Part shown: in pieces, positions 20,168 to 29,650 of the stretch
How the letters are laid out: each line of letters begins with the position of its first letter
Position numbering within the stretch: position 1 is the first letter of the stretch
Source of the DNA: Pseudomonas sp. St316
GTDB lineage: Bacteria > Pseudomonadota > Gammaproteobacteria > Pseudomonadales > Pseudomonadaceae
Direction of reading: 5' to 3'
Assembly (NCBI RefSeq): GCF_018325905.1
Contig: NZ_AP021901.1
Coordinates: 496,001-560,000 of the forward strand
Length of the DNA: 64,000 bases
Notes under the pieces: model-generated
What the model saw: the letters and a program-made list of their open reading frames with translations, nothing else
The model's database searches: none
What the model was told of the DNA's origin: nothing
Position numbers and translations under genes: made by a program

Positions 20168-21532
20168 TCAGCCCAGCAGTTCGCGCAGCACCTGGGTAAA
20201 CGCCCGGGCGCTGTCCTCTTCGCCGGCATGACGTCCATCACGCACCACCCATCGGCCGCCGACCATCACATCGCGCACCTGGCGATCGCCACCGGCAAAC
20301 AGCCAGCGATTGAGGATCCCGTCGCCCTGGGCGGTGGCCAGATACGGGTCGCTGCCATCGAGCACCAGCCAGTCGGCGCGCTTGCCGATGTCGAGGGCGC
20401 CGATCGGTTGCCCCAGGGCCTGGGCGCCGCCTTCCAGCGCCGCGTCAAACAGGGTGCGGCCGACCATCGGCTGATCCGCGCGATGCAAGCGGTTGCGCCG
20501 TTGATCCCGCAGGCGCTGGCCATATTCCAGCCAGCGCAGTTCTTCGACCACACTCAGCGATACATGGCTGTCAGAGCCGATCCCCAGGCGCCCGCCTTGG
20601 GCGAGGAAGTCCACGGCCGGGAAAATCCCGTCGCCCAGGTTGGCTTCGGTGGTCAGGCACAGGCCGGCAATCGCCCGGCTCCTGGCCATGAGGCTGACTT
20701 CCTGGGCGTTGGCGTGGGTGGCGTGGACCAGGCACCAGCGCTGGTCGACTTCAGTGTTTTCGTACAGCCATTGCAGCGGGCGGGCGCCGCTCCAGCTCAG
20801 GCAATCGTCGACTTCCTTCTGCTGCTCGGCGATGTGGATGTGCACCGGGCACTCACGGTCACTGGCGGCCAGCACCTCCTGGATCTGCCCGGGCGTCACG
20901 GCACGCAGCGAGTGGAAGCACAGACCCAGCGCCTGGGACGGCTGCCCGGCCAGGATCGGCTGCAAGCGTGACTGAAGCTTCAAGTAGTTTTCGGTGCTGT
21001 TGATGAACCGGCGCTGCCCGTCATTGGGCGCCTGGCCGCCAAAACCGGAGTGGCTGTAGAGCACCGGCAGCAGCGTCAGGCCGATACCGGCGGCGCTGGC
21101 GGCGTGGCTGATGCGCAAGGCCAGTTCCGCCGGGTCGGCGTAGGGCGCGCCGTCGGTGTCATGGTGCACGTAATGGAATTCGGCGACCGAGGTGTAACCG
21201 GCCTTGAGCATTTCGATGTACAGCTGGCGGGCGATGATGCCGAGTTGGTCGGGACTGATTTTTCCGACGAGGCGGTACATCAAGTCACGCCAGGTCCAGA
21301 AACTGTCGTTGGGATTGCCCGCCACTTCCGCCAGCCCGGCCATGGCCCGTTGGAAGGCATGGGAGTGCAGGTTCGGCATACCCGGCAACAGCGGACCGCC
21401 CAGCCGTTCGGCGCCGTCTGCGTGGGAACCGGCCTGGACATGGGTCAGGACGCCTTCGGCATCCACCTCAAGACGTACATCATTGGCCCATCCACTAGGC
21501 AGCAGCGCGCGTTCGGCAAAGAAGGCGGACAT
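20168..21532 (-). CDS. hutF: Formimidoylglutamate deiminase HutF
   Basis: A 454-residue amidohydrolase-superfamily enzyme converts N-formimino-L-glutamate to N-formyl-L-glutamate and ammonia. This is the first half of the five-step histidine pathway that HutG completes. Metal-binding and catalytic segments are MPNLHSHAFQRAM, HIHIAEQQKEVDDC, LVHATHANAQEV and GIGSDSHVSLSVVEELRWLE. The gene is divergent from hutC, with a HutC operator in the 104-bp gap. Together with hutG it shows that this strain uses the formylglutamate route. Confidence 0.97.
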   Translation of the reverse strand: MSAFFAERALLPSGWANDVRLEVDAEGVLTHVQAGSHADGAERLGGPLLPGMPNLHSHAFQRAMAGLAEVAGNPNDSFWTWRDLMYRLVGKISPDQLGIIARQLYIEMLKAGYTSVAEFHYVHHDTDGAPYADPAELALRISHAASAAGIGLTLLPVLYSHSGFGGQAPNDGQRRFINSTENYLKLQSRLQPILAGQPSQALGLCFHSLRAVTPGQIQEVLAASDRECPVHIHIAEQQKEVDDCLSWSGARPLQWLYENTEVDQRWCLVHATHANAQEVSLMARSRAIAGLCLTTEANLGDGIFPAVDFLAQGGRLGIGSDSHVSLSVVEELRWLEYGQRLRDQRRNRLHRADQPMVGRTLFDAALEGGAQALGQPIGALDIGKRADWLVLDGSDPYLATAQGDGILNRWLFAGGDRQVRDVMVGGRWVVRDGRHAGEEDSARAFTQVLRELLG

Positions 21533-21555
21533 GGTTCAACCTCATCGTGCGTAAT

Positions 21556-21576
21556 TTGTATATACATATACAGACG
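21556..21576. promoter_or_regulatory. HutC operator in the hutF-hutC divergent region
   Basis: TTGTATATACATATACAGAC holds a perfect TGTA-N2-TACA (21557-21566). It shares the downstream AGACG-T-TGC context with the second operator in front of hutU. On the minus strand TATATG within it can act as a -10 for hutF, with TTTACC 17 bp upstream as a -35. HutC bound here would therefore block hutF and possibly its own gene. Confidence 0.7.
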
Positions 21577-21636
21577 TTTGCCTGGCCGGTAAACTCCGGC
21601 AAGCTAGCATTCTTATCCGCAGAACAAGGAACCGCC

Positions 21637-22386
21637 GTGTCGACTCCGCCTGCCAAACCGCCGCTGGCCGCAAACATGGGTGACAGTCCGGCACCCCTGT
21701 ACGCCCGCGTCAAACAGATGATCACCCAGCAGATCGACAGTGGGAACTGGCCGCCGCATTACCGCGTGCCGTCGGAAAGCGAACTGGTCAGCCAACTGGG
21801 CTTCAGTCGCATGACCATCAACCGTGCTCTGCGGGAAATGACCGCCGACGGCCTGTTGGTGCGCATGCAGGGTGTCGGTACCTTCGTGGCTGAGCCCAAG
21901 AGCCAGTCCGCGTTGTTCGAAGTGCATAACATCGCCGATGAGATCGCCTCCCGTGGCCATCGCCACACTTGCCAGGTCATCACCCTGGAAGAAGAAGCGG
22001 CCGGCTCCGAGCGGGCCCTGGCCCTGGACATGCGTGAAGGCCAGAAGGTGTTCCATTCGCTGATCGTGCATTTCGAGAACGACATTCCCGTGCAAATCGA
22101 GGACCGTTTCGTCAACGCACTGGTGGCGCCGGACTACCTCAAGCAGGACTTCACCGTACAAACGCCCTACGCCTATCTGAACCAGGTCGCGCCGTTGACC
22201 GAGGGCGAGCATGTGGTCGAGGCGATCCTGGCCGAGCCAAGTGAATGCAGTTTGCTGCAGATCGAAAGGGGCGAGCCGTGCCTGTTGATCCGCCGACGCA
22301 CCTGGTCCGGACGCCAGCCGGTGACCGCCGCGCGCCTGATCCATCCGGGCTCCCGTCACAGTCTGGAAGGGCGCTTTCACAAATGA
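21637..22386 (+). CDS. hutC: Histidine utilisation repressor HutC (GntR family)
   Basis: A 249-residue GntR/HutC-type regulator starts at GTG 21637 with AAGGA upstream. An N-terminal winged helix-turn-helix (YRVPSESELVSQLGFSRMTI, then NRALREMTADGLL) is followed by a UTRA ligand domain that binds urocanate in characterised HutC proteins. It represses hut genes until urocanate accumulates. Two TGTA-N2-TACA operators are visible in this locus. Its stop overlaps the hutD start (ATGA). A longer in-frame reading from 21547 exists, but it would run across the operator and lacks a better ribosome site. Confidence 0.95.
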   Translation: MSTPPAKPPLAANMGDSPAPLYARVKQMITQQIDSGNWPPHYRVPSESELVSQLGFSRMTINRALREMTADGLLVRMQGVGTFVAEPKSQSALFEVHNIADEIASRGHRHTCQVITLEEEAAGSERALALDMREGQKVFHSLIVHFENDIPVQIEDRFVNALVAPDYLKQDFTVQTPYAYLNQVAPLTEGEHVVEAILAEPSECSLLQIERGEPCLLIRRRTWSGRQPVTAARLIHPGSRHSLEGRFHK

Positions 22387-22952
22387 GCCATTTGAAGGTT
22401 TTACGCGCGGCAGACTACCCACGCATGCCGTGGAAAAACGGTGGCGGCAGCACCGAAGAAATCACCCGCGATACCGGCGCCGGCCTGGAAGGTTTCGGCT
22501 GGCGCCTGTCGATTGCCGACATCGGTGAGTCGGGCGGCTTCTCCAACTTCGCCGGTTACGAACGGATCATCAGCGTCTTGCAGGGAGACGGCATGACGCT
22601 GAACGTCGATGGCCAGGCCACGCGGCCTCTGCATCCGCTGGACCCTTTTGCGTTCAGCGGCGAGAGTCATGTGTATTGCACGCTGCTGGGCGGACCGATT
22701 CGTGACTTCAATCTGATCTACGCGCCGCAACGTTACCGCGCGCGGTTGCAGTGGTTGGGCGGCCAGCAGCGGTTTTTCAGTGAGGCGCAAACGGTGCTGG
22801 TGTTCAGTGCCGCTCCGGGACTGGCTATCAAGATCGGTGAATCCGCCGTTGATTTGGGTCTCTACGATTGTTTGCAACTGAGCGGTAACACCGGGTTGGT
22901 GGATGTCTCGACCCACGGCCAATGCTGCGTGATTGAGCTGACTGCCCACTGA
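22383..22952 (+). CDS. hutD: HutD family cupin protein
   Basis: A 189-residue protein starts MSHLKVLRAADYPRMPWKNG. It has the conserved WKNGGGSTEEI and GWRLSIADI segments of HutD and a bicupin-like beta-rich layout. It overlaps hutC by 4 bp (ATGA) and is co-translated with it. In fluorescent pseudomonads HutD limits hut expression or intracellular urocanate level. The exact mechanism is unresolved. Confidence 0.93.
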   Translation: MSHLKVLRAADYPRMPWKNGGGSTEEITRDTGAGLEGFGWRLSIADIGESGGFSNFAGYERIISVLQGDGMTLNVDGQATRPLHPLDPFAFSGESHVYCTLLGGPIRDFNLIYAPQRYRARLQWLGGQQRFFSEAQTVLVFSAAPGLAIKIGESAVDLGLYDCLQLSGNTGLVDVSTHGQCCVIELTAH

Positions 22953-22970
22953 TTTCAGCGTCTTGAGTAC

Positions 22971-23061
22971 CCTGTGGGAACAAGGCTTGCCCGCGACGAA
23001 GACGATGCGGTCTGCCAGAAAATCGACTCGCCTGCATCGCGGGTAAGCCTTGCTCCCACAG
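22971..23061. repeat. Variant REP pair (AAGGCTTGCCCGCGA type)
   Basis: CTGTGGGAACAAGGCTTGCC at 22972 (arm to 22996) is inverted at 23037-23061, with small differences. This is a different REP subfamily from the common GAGCGAGCTTGCTCGCG copies. The rest of the 459-bp hutD-hutU gap holds the hutU promoter and operator. Confidence 0.8.
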
Positions 23062-23275
23062 ATAGATCCCCTCGCCACAAGGTGCCTGCCTGCTGTTTCT
23101 TCTGCGCACCAACTTGTTACCGAATGCCCCAGCGTGGCGCAACACCACGCGTCAGTGACGCTCCGATTTCCCCCTCGAAAACCCTCTTAAAAAATTTCAT
23201 GTCGCTCAGCAGCCCTTAAATCACAAGGCTTTCAGCTAATTGCCCAACTGTTTCTGAACACCATCTCTAACAAGT

Positions 23276-23291
23276 TGGCCGCTTGATTGCA
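23276..23291 (+). promoter_or_regulatory. Sigma-54 promoter of hutU
   Basis: TGGCCGCTTGATTGCA has GG and GC with exactly 10 bp between them and matches TGGC-N7-TTGCA. It lies about 120 bp upstream of the hutU GTG. It is consistent with the RpoN-dependent, CbrB/NtrC-activated hutU promoter known in fluorescent pseudomonads. Confidence 0.8.
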
Positions 23292-23295
23292 TATG

Positions 23296-23309
23296 CTTGT
23301 ACATACAAG
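23296..23309. promoter_or_regulatory. HutC operator at the hutU transcription start
   Basis: CTTGTACATACAAG has 6-bp perfect arms around CA and contains TGTA-N2-TACA (23298-23307). It begins 5 bp after the -12 element of the sigma-54 promoter, so it covers the expected transcription start. Confidence 0.8.
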
Positions 23310-23411
23310 TAAAGACGTATGCGTATGAGTCACCGATATTCAACGCAACGTTCGCTAAATCGAAGCCCGCTGCCCGGGCTGGTCTGGATTGATCGCTGAG
23401 GAGTTTTTGCT

Positions 23412-25100
23412 GTGACCGACGCTACCCGCAAACCCGAAAAATACCGTGACGTTGAAATCCGTGCCCCTCGCGGTAACACGCTGACCGCCAAGAGCTGGCT
23501 GACCGAAGCGCCGCTGCGCATGCTGATGAACAACCTCGACCCGGAAGTGGCCGAGAACCCCAAGGAACTGGTGGTCTATGGTGGCATTGGGCGCGCGGCG
23601 CGCAACTGGGAGTGCTACGACAAGATCGTCGAAAGCCTGACCAACCTCAATGACGACGAAACCCTGCTGGTGCAATCCGGCAAGCCGGTGGGCGTGTTCA
23701 AGACCCACAGCAACGCCCCTCGCGTACTGATCGCCAACTCCAACCTGGTGCCGCACTGGGCCAGTTGGGAGCACTTCAACGAACTCGACGCCAAGGGCCT
23801 GGCCATGTACGGCCAGATGACCGCCGGCAGCTGGATCTACATCGGCAGCCAGGGCATCGTGCAAGGCACTTATGAAACCTTCGTCGAGGCCGGTCGCCAA
23901 CACTACGACTCCAATCTCAAGGGGCGTTGGGTCCTGACCGCCGGCCTGGGCGGCATGGGCGGTGCGCAACCCTTGGCCGCGACCCTGGCCGGTGCGTGCT
24001 CGCTCAATATCGAGTGCCAACAGGTGAGCATCGATTTTCGCCTGAAAACCCGTTATGTCGACGAGCAAGCCACCGACCTCGACGACGCCCTGGCGCGCAT
24101 CGAGAAATACACCGCCGAAGGCAAGGCGATTTCCATCGCACTGTGTGGTAACGCTGCCGAGATCCTGCCAGAAATGGTCCGTCGTGGTGTGCGCCCAGAC
24201 ATGGTCACCGACCAGACCAGCGCCCACGACCCACTCAACGGCTACCTGCCGGCCGGTTGGACCTGGGACGAATACCGTGCCCGCGCCAAGACCGAGCCCG
24301 CCGCTGTGGTGAAGGCCGCCAAGCAATCGATGGCCGTTCACGTCAAAGCCATGCTGGCCTTCCAGAAAATGGGCGTGCCGACCTTTGACTACGGCAACAA
24401 CATCCGCCAGATGGCCCAGGAAGAGGGCGTTGAAAATGCCTTCGACTTCCCAGGCTTCGTCCCGGCGTATATCCGTCCGCTGTTCTGCCGTGGCATTGGC
24501 CCGTTCCGCTGGGCCGCGCTGTCCGGTGACCCGCAGGACATCTACAAGACCGACGCCAAGGTCAAGGAGCTGATCCCCGACGACGCCCATCTGCACAACT
24601 GGCTGGACATGGCCCGCGAGCGCATCAGCTTCCAGGGCTTGCCGGCCCGTATCTGCTGGGTTGGCCTGGGCCAGCGCGCCAAGCTGGGCCTGGCGTTCAA
24701 CGAGATGGTGCGCAGCGGTGAATTGTCGGCCCCTATCGTGATCGGTCGCGACCACCTGGACTCCGGTTCCGTCGCCAGCCCCAACCGTGAAACCGAATCC
24801 ATGCAGGACGGTTCCGATGCGGTCTCCGACTGGCCGTTGCTCAACGCCTTGCTCAACACCGCCAGCGGCGCGACCTGGGTTTCGCTGCACCACGGTGGCG
24901 GCGTCGGCATGGGCTTCTCCCAGCACTCGGGCATGGTGATCGTCTGCGACGGCACCGATGAAGCGGCCGAGCGCATTGCTCGCGTACTGCACAACGACCC
25001 GGCCACTGGCGTGATGCGTCATGCCGATGCCGGCTACCAGATCGCGATTGATTGCGCGAAGGAGCAGGGGCTGAACTTGCCGATGATCACCGGCAAATAA
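23412..25100 (+). CDS. hutU: Urocanate hydratase
   Basis: A 562-residue enzyme converts urocanate to 4-imidazolone-5-propionate using tightly bound NAD+ as an electrophile. Family segments include [37 protein letters not shown], the Rossmann part [20 protein letters not shown], and the active-site Cys region [17 protein letters not shown]. Start GTG 23412 is preceded by GAGGAG. It is the first gene of the long catabolic operon. Confidence 0.98.
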   Translation: MTDATRKPEKYRDVEIRAPRGNTLTAKSWLTEAPLRMLMNNLDPEVAENPKELVVYGGIGRAARNWECYDKIVESLTNLNDDETLLVQSGKPVGVFKTHSNAPRVLIANSNLVPHWASWEHFNELDAKGLAMYGQMTAGSWIYIGSQGIVQGTYETFVEAGRQHYDSNLKGRWVLTAGLGGMGGAQPLAATLAGACSLNIECQQVSIDFRLKTRYVDEQATDLDDALARIEKYTAEGKAISIALCGNAAEILPEMVRRGVRPDMVTDQTSAHDPLNGYLPAGWTWDEYRARAKTEPAAVVKAAKQSMAVHVKAMLAFQKMGVPTFDYGNNIRQMAQEEGVENAFDFPGFVPAYIRPLFCRGIGPFRWAALSGDPQDIYKTDAKVKELIPDDAHLHNWLDMARERISFQGLPARICWVGLGQRAKLGLAFNEMVRSGELSAPIVIGRDHLDSGSVASPNRETESMQDGSDAVSDWPLLNALLNTASGATWVSLHHGGGVGMGFSQHSGMVIVCDGTDEAAERIARVLHNDPATGVMRHADAGYQIAIDCAKEQGLNLPMITGK

Positions 25101-25108
25101 CCCCGGAG

Positions 25109-25206
25109 CCCCTGTGGGAGCGAGCTTGCTCGCGGTGAGGGCGTGTCAGTCAACAGCAGTGTCTACTGACCCGCCGCTATCGCGAGCAAGCTCGCTCCCA
25201 CAGGGG
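25109..25206. repeat. REPIN inside the hut operon
   Basis: GCCCCTGTGGGAGCGAGCTT at 25109 is inverted at 25178-25206. It fills most of the hutU to transporter gap. Confidence 0.9.
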
Positions 25207-25254
25207 AAACTGCAGTGCAGATGAATTCCAGAACAATCCACCAGAGGTTGAACC

Positions 25255-26721
25255 ATGGCTGTCAGTAGCACACGCGCAAGCAGCAAGCCGTTGATCGAGA
25301 AACGCTCGATCGACTACATCCCGGAAACGGAGCGGCACGGCCGATTGTTGAGCCAGTTCACCCTCTGGATGGGGGCCAACCTGCAAATCACAGCCATTGT
25401 CACCGGTGCATTGGCGGTGGTGCTTGGCGGTGATGTGTTCTGGTCGTTGATCGGCTTGCTGATCGGCCAGCTGCTCGGCGGTGGCGTCATGGCGTTGCAT
25501 GCCGCGCAAGGGCCCAAGCTGGGCCTGCCGCAGATGATCTCCAGCCGGGTGCAGTTTGGTGTGTATGGCGCGGCCATCCCGATCGTGCTGGTGTGCCTGA
25601 TGTACCTGGGTTTCACTGCTACGGGAACCGTGCTTTCCGGCCAGGCGCTGGGCCAGTTGTTTGGCGTCAGCGACAGTGTCGGCATCCTCATTTTCGCCAG
25701 TGTCATCGTGCTGGTCACGGTGCTCGGTTATCGGGTGATTCACTTCATTGGCCGTGTCGCCAGCATCATCGGTGTGATCGCCTTTGTTTACCTGTTCGCT
25801 CGCCTGATCAGCCAGACGGACGTTGGCGCACTCCTGCAAATCCGCCATTTCAGTTGGAGCAGTTTCCTGCTGGCGGTGTCGCTCGCGGCCTCCTGGCAGA
25901 TCGCCTTCGGCCCCTACGTGGCGGACTATTCCCGTTACCTGCCGAGCAAGACGTCTTCGGTGAAAACCTTTTTTGCCGCAGGCGCCGGTTCAGTCATCGG
26001 CGCCCAGGTGGCGATGATCCTCGGCGTGTTTGCCGCCGCTTCGGCCAATGGGCAGTTCGCCGGTCACGAAGTGGCCTACATCGTGGGCCTGGGCGGGACC
26101 GGCGCCACCGCTGCGCTGCTGTATTTCAGCATCGCGTTCGGCAAGGTCACCATCTCCACGCTGAACTCCTACGGCAGCTTCATGTGCATCGCGACCATCA
26201 TCAGCGGTTTTCGTGGTCACCTGAACGTCACGCGCTTGCAGCGCCTGGTCTTCGTGCTGGTCATCGTCGGTGCCGCGACCCTGATCGCGCTGCTCGGCCA
26301 ACACTCGTTCCTCGGTGCGTTCAAGTCCTTCATCCTGTTCTTGCTGGCGTTCTTCACACCGTGGAGCGCGATCAATCTGGTGGACTACTACTGCATCACT
26401 CGCGAGCGCTATGACGTGCCGGCACTGGCCGACCCGAACGGTCGCTACGGTCGTTGGAACGCCCTCGGTATCAGCGTCTATGTCTTCGGCGTACTGGTCC
26501 AACTGCCGTTCATCGCCACCAAGTTCTATACCGGTCCGCTGGTGGCGGCCATGGGTGGCGTGGACATTTCCTGGATCATCGGCCTGGTGGTTCCGGCGGT
26601 GCTGTATTACGTCGTCGCCAAGAAGTGGCACAGCGCTGTACCCGATCAATTGATCCTGCCGGTCGAGCAGGACACGGTTGACGCACAACCGAGCAGGGCG
26701 GGCCGCATTCAAGCGGTCTGA
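25255..26721 (+). CDS. hutTu: NCS1-family permease, probable urocanate transporter HutTu
   Basis: A 488-residue protein with about 12 membrane helices belongs to the cytosine/purine/NCS1 family. Visible family features are the N-terminal FTLWMGANLQITAIVTGALA and the central WQIAFGPYVADYSRYLP. In P. fluorescens the NCS1 gene directly after hutU was shown to carry urocanate, and position and family support the same here. Substrate is inferred from context only. It is separated from hutU by a REPIN, but nothing else interrupts the operon. Confidence 0.85.
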   Translation: MAVSSTRASSKPLIEKRSIDYIPETERHGRLLSQFTLWMGANLQITAIVTGALAVVLGGDVFWSLIGLLIGQLLGGGVMALHAAQGPKLGLPQMISSRVQFGVYGAAIPIVLVCLMYLGFTATGTVLSGQALGQLFGVSDSVGILIFASVIVLVTVLGYRVIHFIGRVASIIGVIAFVYLFARLISQTDVGALLQIRHFSWSSFLLAVSLAASWQIAFGPYVADYSRYLPSKTSSVKTFFAAGAGSVIGAQVAMILGVFAAASANGQFAGHEVAYIVGLGGTGATAALLYFSIAFGKVTISTLNSYGSFMCIATIISGFRGHLNVTRLQRLVFVLVIVGAATLIALLGQHSFLGAFKSFILFLLAFFTPWSAINLVDYYCITRERYDVPALADPNGRYGRWNALGISVYVFGVLVQLPFIATKFYTGPLVAAMGGVDISWIIGLVVPAVLYYVVAKKWHSAVPDQLILPVEQDTVDAQPSRAGRIQAV

Positions 26722-26791
26722 TGGGACGTTGACAGGGCTGGATGCCTCTTGACTGCCGTAAGCCAATCCAACCGATTAGGAGCGTCACATA

Positions 26792-27760
26792 ATGAAGTCG
26801 AACAAGACCCTGCTGACCACATTGTTTTCCATGGGCCTGCTGGCCAGTGCCGGCGCCACGCAAGCGGCGGGTTGGTGCGAGTCGGGTAAACCGGTGAAAT
26901 TCGCCGGCCTGAACTGGGAAAGCGCCATGCTGCTGACCGACGTCCTGCAAGTGGTGCTGGAAAAAGGCTACGACTGCAAGACCGACAGCCTGCCAGGCAA
27001 CTCCATCACCATGGAGAATGCCCTGAGCAGCAACGACATCCAGGTGTTTGCCGAAGAGTGGGTCGGTCGCAGTGAAGTCTGGAACAAGGCCGAGAAGGCC
27101 GGCAAGGTAGTCGGCGTCGGTGCCCCGGTCGTGGGTGCCATCGAAGGCTGGTACGTGCCGCGCTACGTGATCGAAGGTGACGCCAAGCGCAAGCTCGAAC
27201 CTAAGGCTCCGGGCCTGAAGAACATTGCGGACCTGGGCCAGTACGCCGCCGTGTTCAAGGATCAGGAGGAGCCGTCCAAGGGCCGCTTCTATAACTGCCC
27301 GGCCGGCTGGACCTGCGAGCTGGACAACAGCGAAATGCTGAAAAGCTATGGCCTGGAAAAAACCTACACCAACTTCCGTCCAGGCACCGGCCCGGCCCTG
27401 GATGCAGCGGTGCTGTCGAGCTACAAGCGCGGCGAGCCAATCCTGTTCTACTACTGGTCGCCAACGCCGCTGATGGGCCAGGTCGACTTGGTGAAACTGG
27501 AAGAAAAACCCGGCGTGGATAAAAGCGTGAGCATCAAGGTCGGCCTGTCCAAGACCTTCCACGACGAGGCCCCGGAACTGGTAACCGTGTTGGAAAAGGT
27601 CAACCTGCCTATCGACATCCTGAACCAGAACCTCGGGCGCATGGCCAAGGAGCGGATCGAGTCGCCGAAACTGGCGAAGATCTTCCTGAAGGAACATCCT
27701 GAAGTCTGGCACGCCTGGGTCAGTGAAGACGCGGCCAAGAAAATCGACGCGGCTCTGTAG
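26792..27760 (+). CDS. hutX: ABC transporter periplasmic binding protein HutX (OpuAC/ProX type)
   Basis: A 322-residue protein has a signal peptide ending GATQAAGWCE, then an OpuAC-like type II binding fold: KFAGLNWESAMLLTDVLQVV, EEWVGRSEVWNKAEK and LFYYWSPTPLMGQ. These position the aromatic residues that cage quaternary or cationic amines in this family. The Hut branch takes histidine (and proline betaine in rhizobia). It is followed at 70 bp by the permease. Confidence 0.9.
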   Translation: MKSNKTLLTTLFSMGLLASAGATQAAGWCESGKPVKFAGLNWESAMLLTDVLQVVLEKGYDCKTDSLPGNSITMENALSSNDIQVFAEEWVGRSEVWNKAEKAGKVVGVGAPVVGAIEGWYVPRYVIEGDAKRKLEPKAPGLKNIADLGQYAAVFKDQEEPSKGRFYNCPAGWTCELDNSEMLKSYGLEKTYTNFRPGTGPALDAAVLSSYKRGEPILFYYWSPTPLMGQVDLVKLEEKPGVDKSVSIKVGLSKTFHDEAPELVTVLEKVNLPIDILNQNLGRMAKERIESPKLAKIFLKEHPEVWHAWVSEDAAKKIDAAL

Positions 27761-27830
27761 GTCGAATACCCCCGGCCAATCCTAGGGCTGGCCGGGACGT
27801 TCACTGCATCCACTTGATCGAGAGTCTCTT

Positions 27831-28678
27831 ATGTTTCCCGAAAGCTTTACCTTCTCCATCGCCGACTGGGTCAACGGTTGGGTCGACTCCCTGGTGACCA
27901 ACTATGGCGATGTGTTCCGGCACATCTCCGACACCCTGCTGTGGGCCATCGTCAACCTCGAAGGCCTGCTGCGCATGGCGCCCTGGTGGCTGATGCTGGC
28001 CATCGTCGGCGGCATCGCCTGGCACGCCACCCGCAAGGTCGTGACCACGGCGGTGATCGTCGGCCTGCTGTTTCTGGTGGGCGCGGTGGGCCTGTGGGAC
28101 AAACTGATGCAGACCCTCGCGCTGATGCTGGTGGCGACGCTGATCTCGGTGTTGATCGGCATTCCACTGGGCATTCTTTCGGCGCGCAGCAATCGCTTGC
28201 GTTCGGTGTTGATGCCGTTGCTGGACATCATGCAGACCATGCCGAGCTTCGTGTACCTGATTCCGGTGTTGATGCTGTTCGGCCTGGGCAAGGTCCCGGC
28301 GATTTTCGCCACGGTGATCTACGCCGCGCCGCCACTGATTCGCCTGACCGACCTGGGCATCCGCCAGGTGGACGGCGAAGTGATGGAAGCCATCAACGCC
28401 TTTGGCGCCAACCGCTGGCAACAGCTGTTCGGCGTGCAACTGCCCCTGGCCCTGCCGAGCATCATGGCCGGGATCAACCAGACCACCATGATGGCCCTGT
28501 CGATGGTGGTCATCGCCTCGATGATCGGCGCCCGAGGCCTGGGTGAAGACGTTCTGGTGGGCATCCAGACCCTCAACGTCGGCCGCGGCCTGGAAGCCGG
28601 GCTGGCGATCGTGATTCTCGCCGTGGTCATCGACCGCATTACCCAGGCCTATGGTCGTCCTCGGCATGAGGTGAGCAA

Positions 28679-28682
<4 letters not shown>
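27831..28682 (+). CDS. hutW: ABC transporter permease HutW
   Basis: A 283-residue inner-membrane permease of the ProW/OpuAB type. The coupling (EAA) loop is visible as [19 protein letters not shown] and is flanked by about six membrane helices. The stop overlaps the hutV start by 4 bp (ATGA). It works with HutX and HutV in histidine import. Confidence 0.93.
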
Positions 28683-29509
<827 letters not shown>

Positions 29510-29535
29510 GGAATTTGTGGTGGCTGGGCTGGCCC

Positions 29536-29602
29536 CATCGCGAGCAAGCTCGCTCCCACATTGGAATGCGTACCCCTGTGGGAGCGAGCTTGCTCGCGAT
29601 AG
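29536..29602. repeat. REPIN between hutV and hutH1
   Basis: CATCGCGAGCAAGCTCGCTC at 29536 (to 29560) is inverted at 29573-29601. The two copies are only about 12 bp apart, giving a near-complete hairpin. Confidence 0.9.
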
Positions 29603-29650
29603 GGCCGGCAAAGCTGGATCCATGTTCAGGTTGTAAGCATGAGGTTGGAA

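Noticed and set aside
21547..21636. Longer HutC reading from 21547
   Set aside because: It would translate the HutC operator. GTG 21637 has AAGGA upstream and gives the normal family length.
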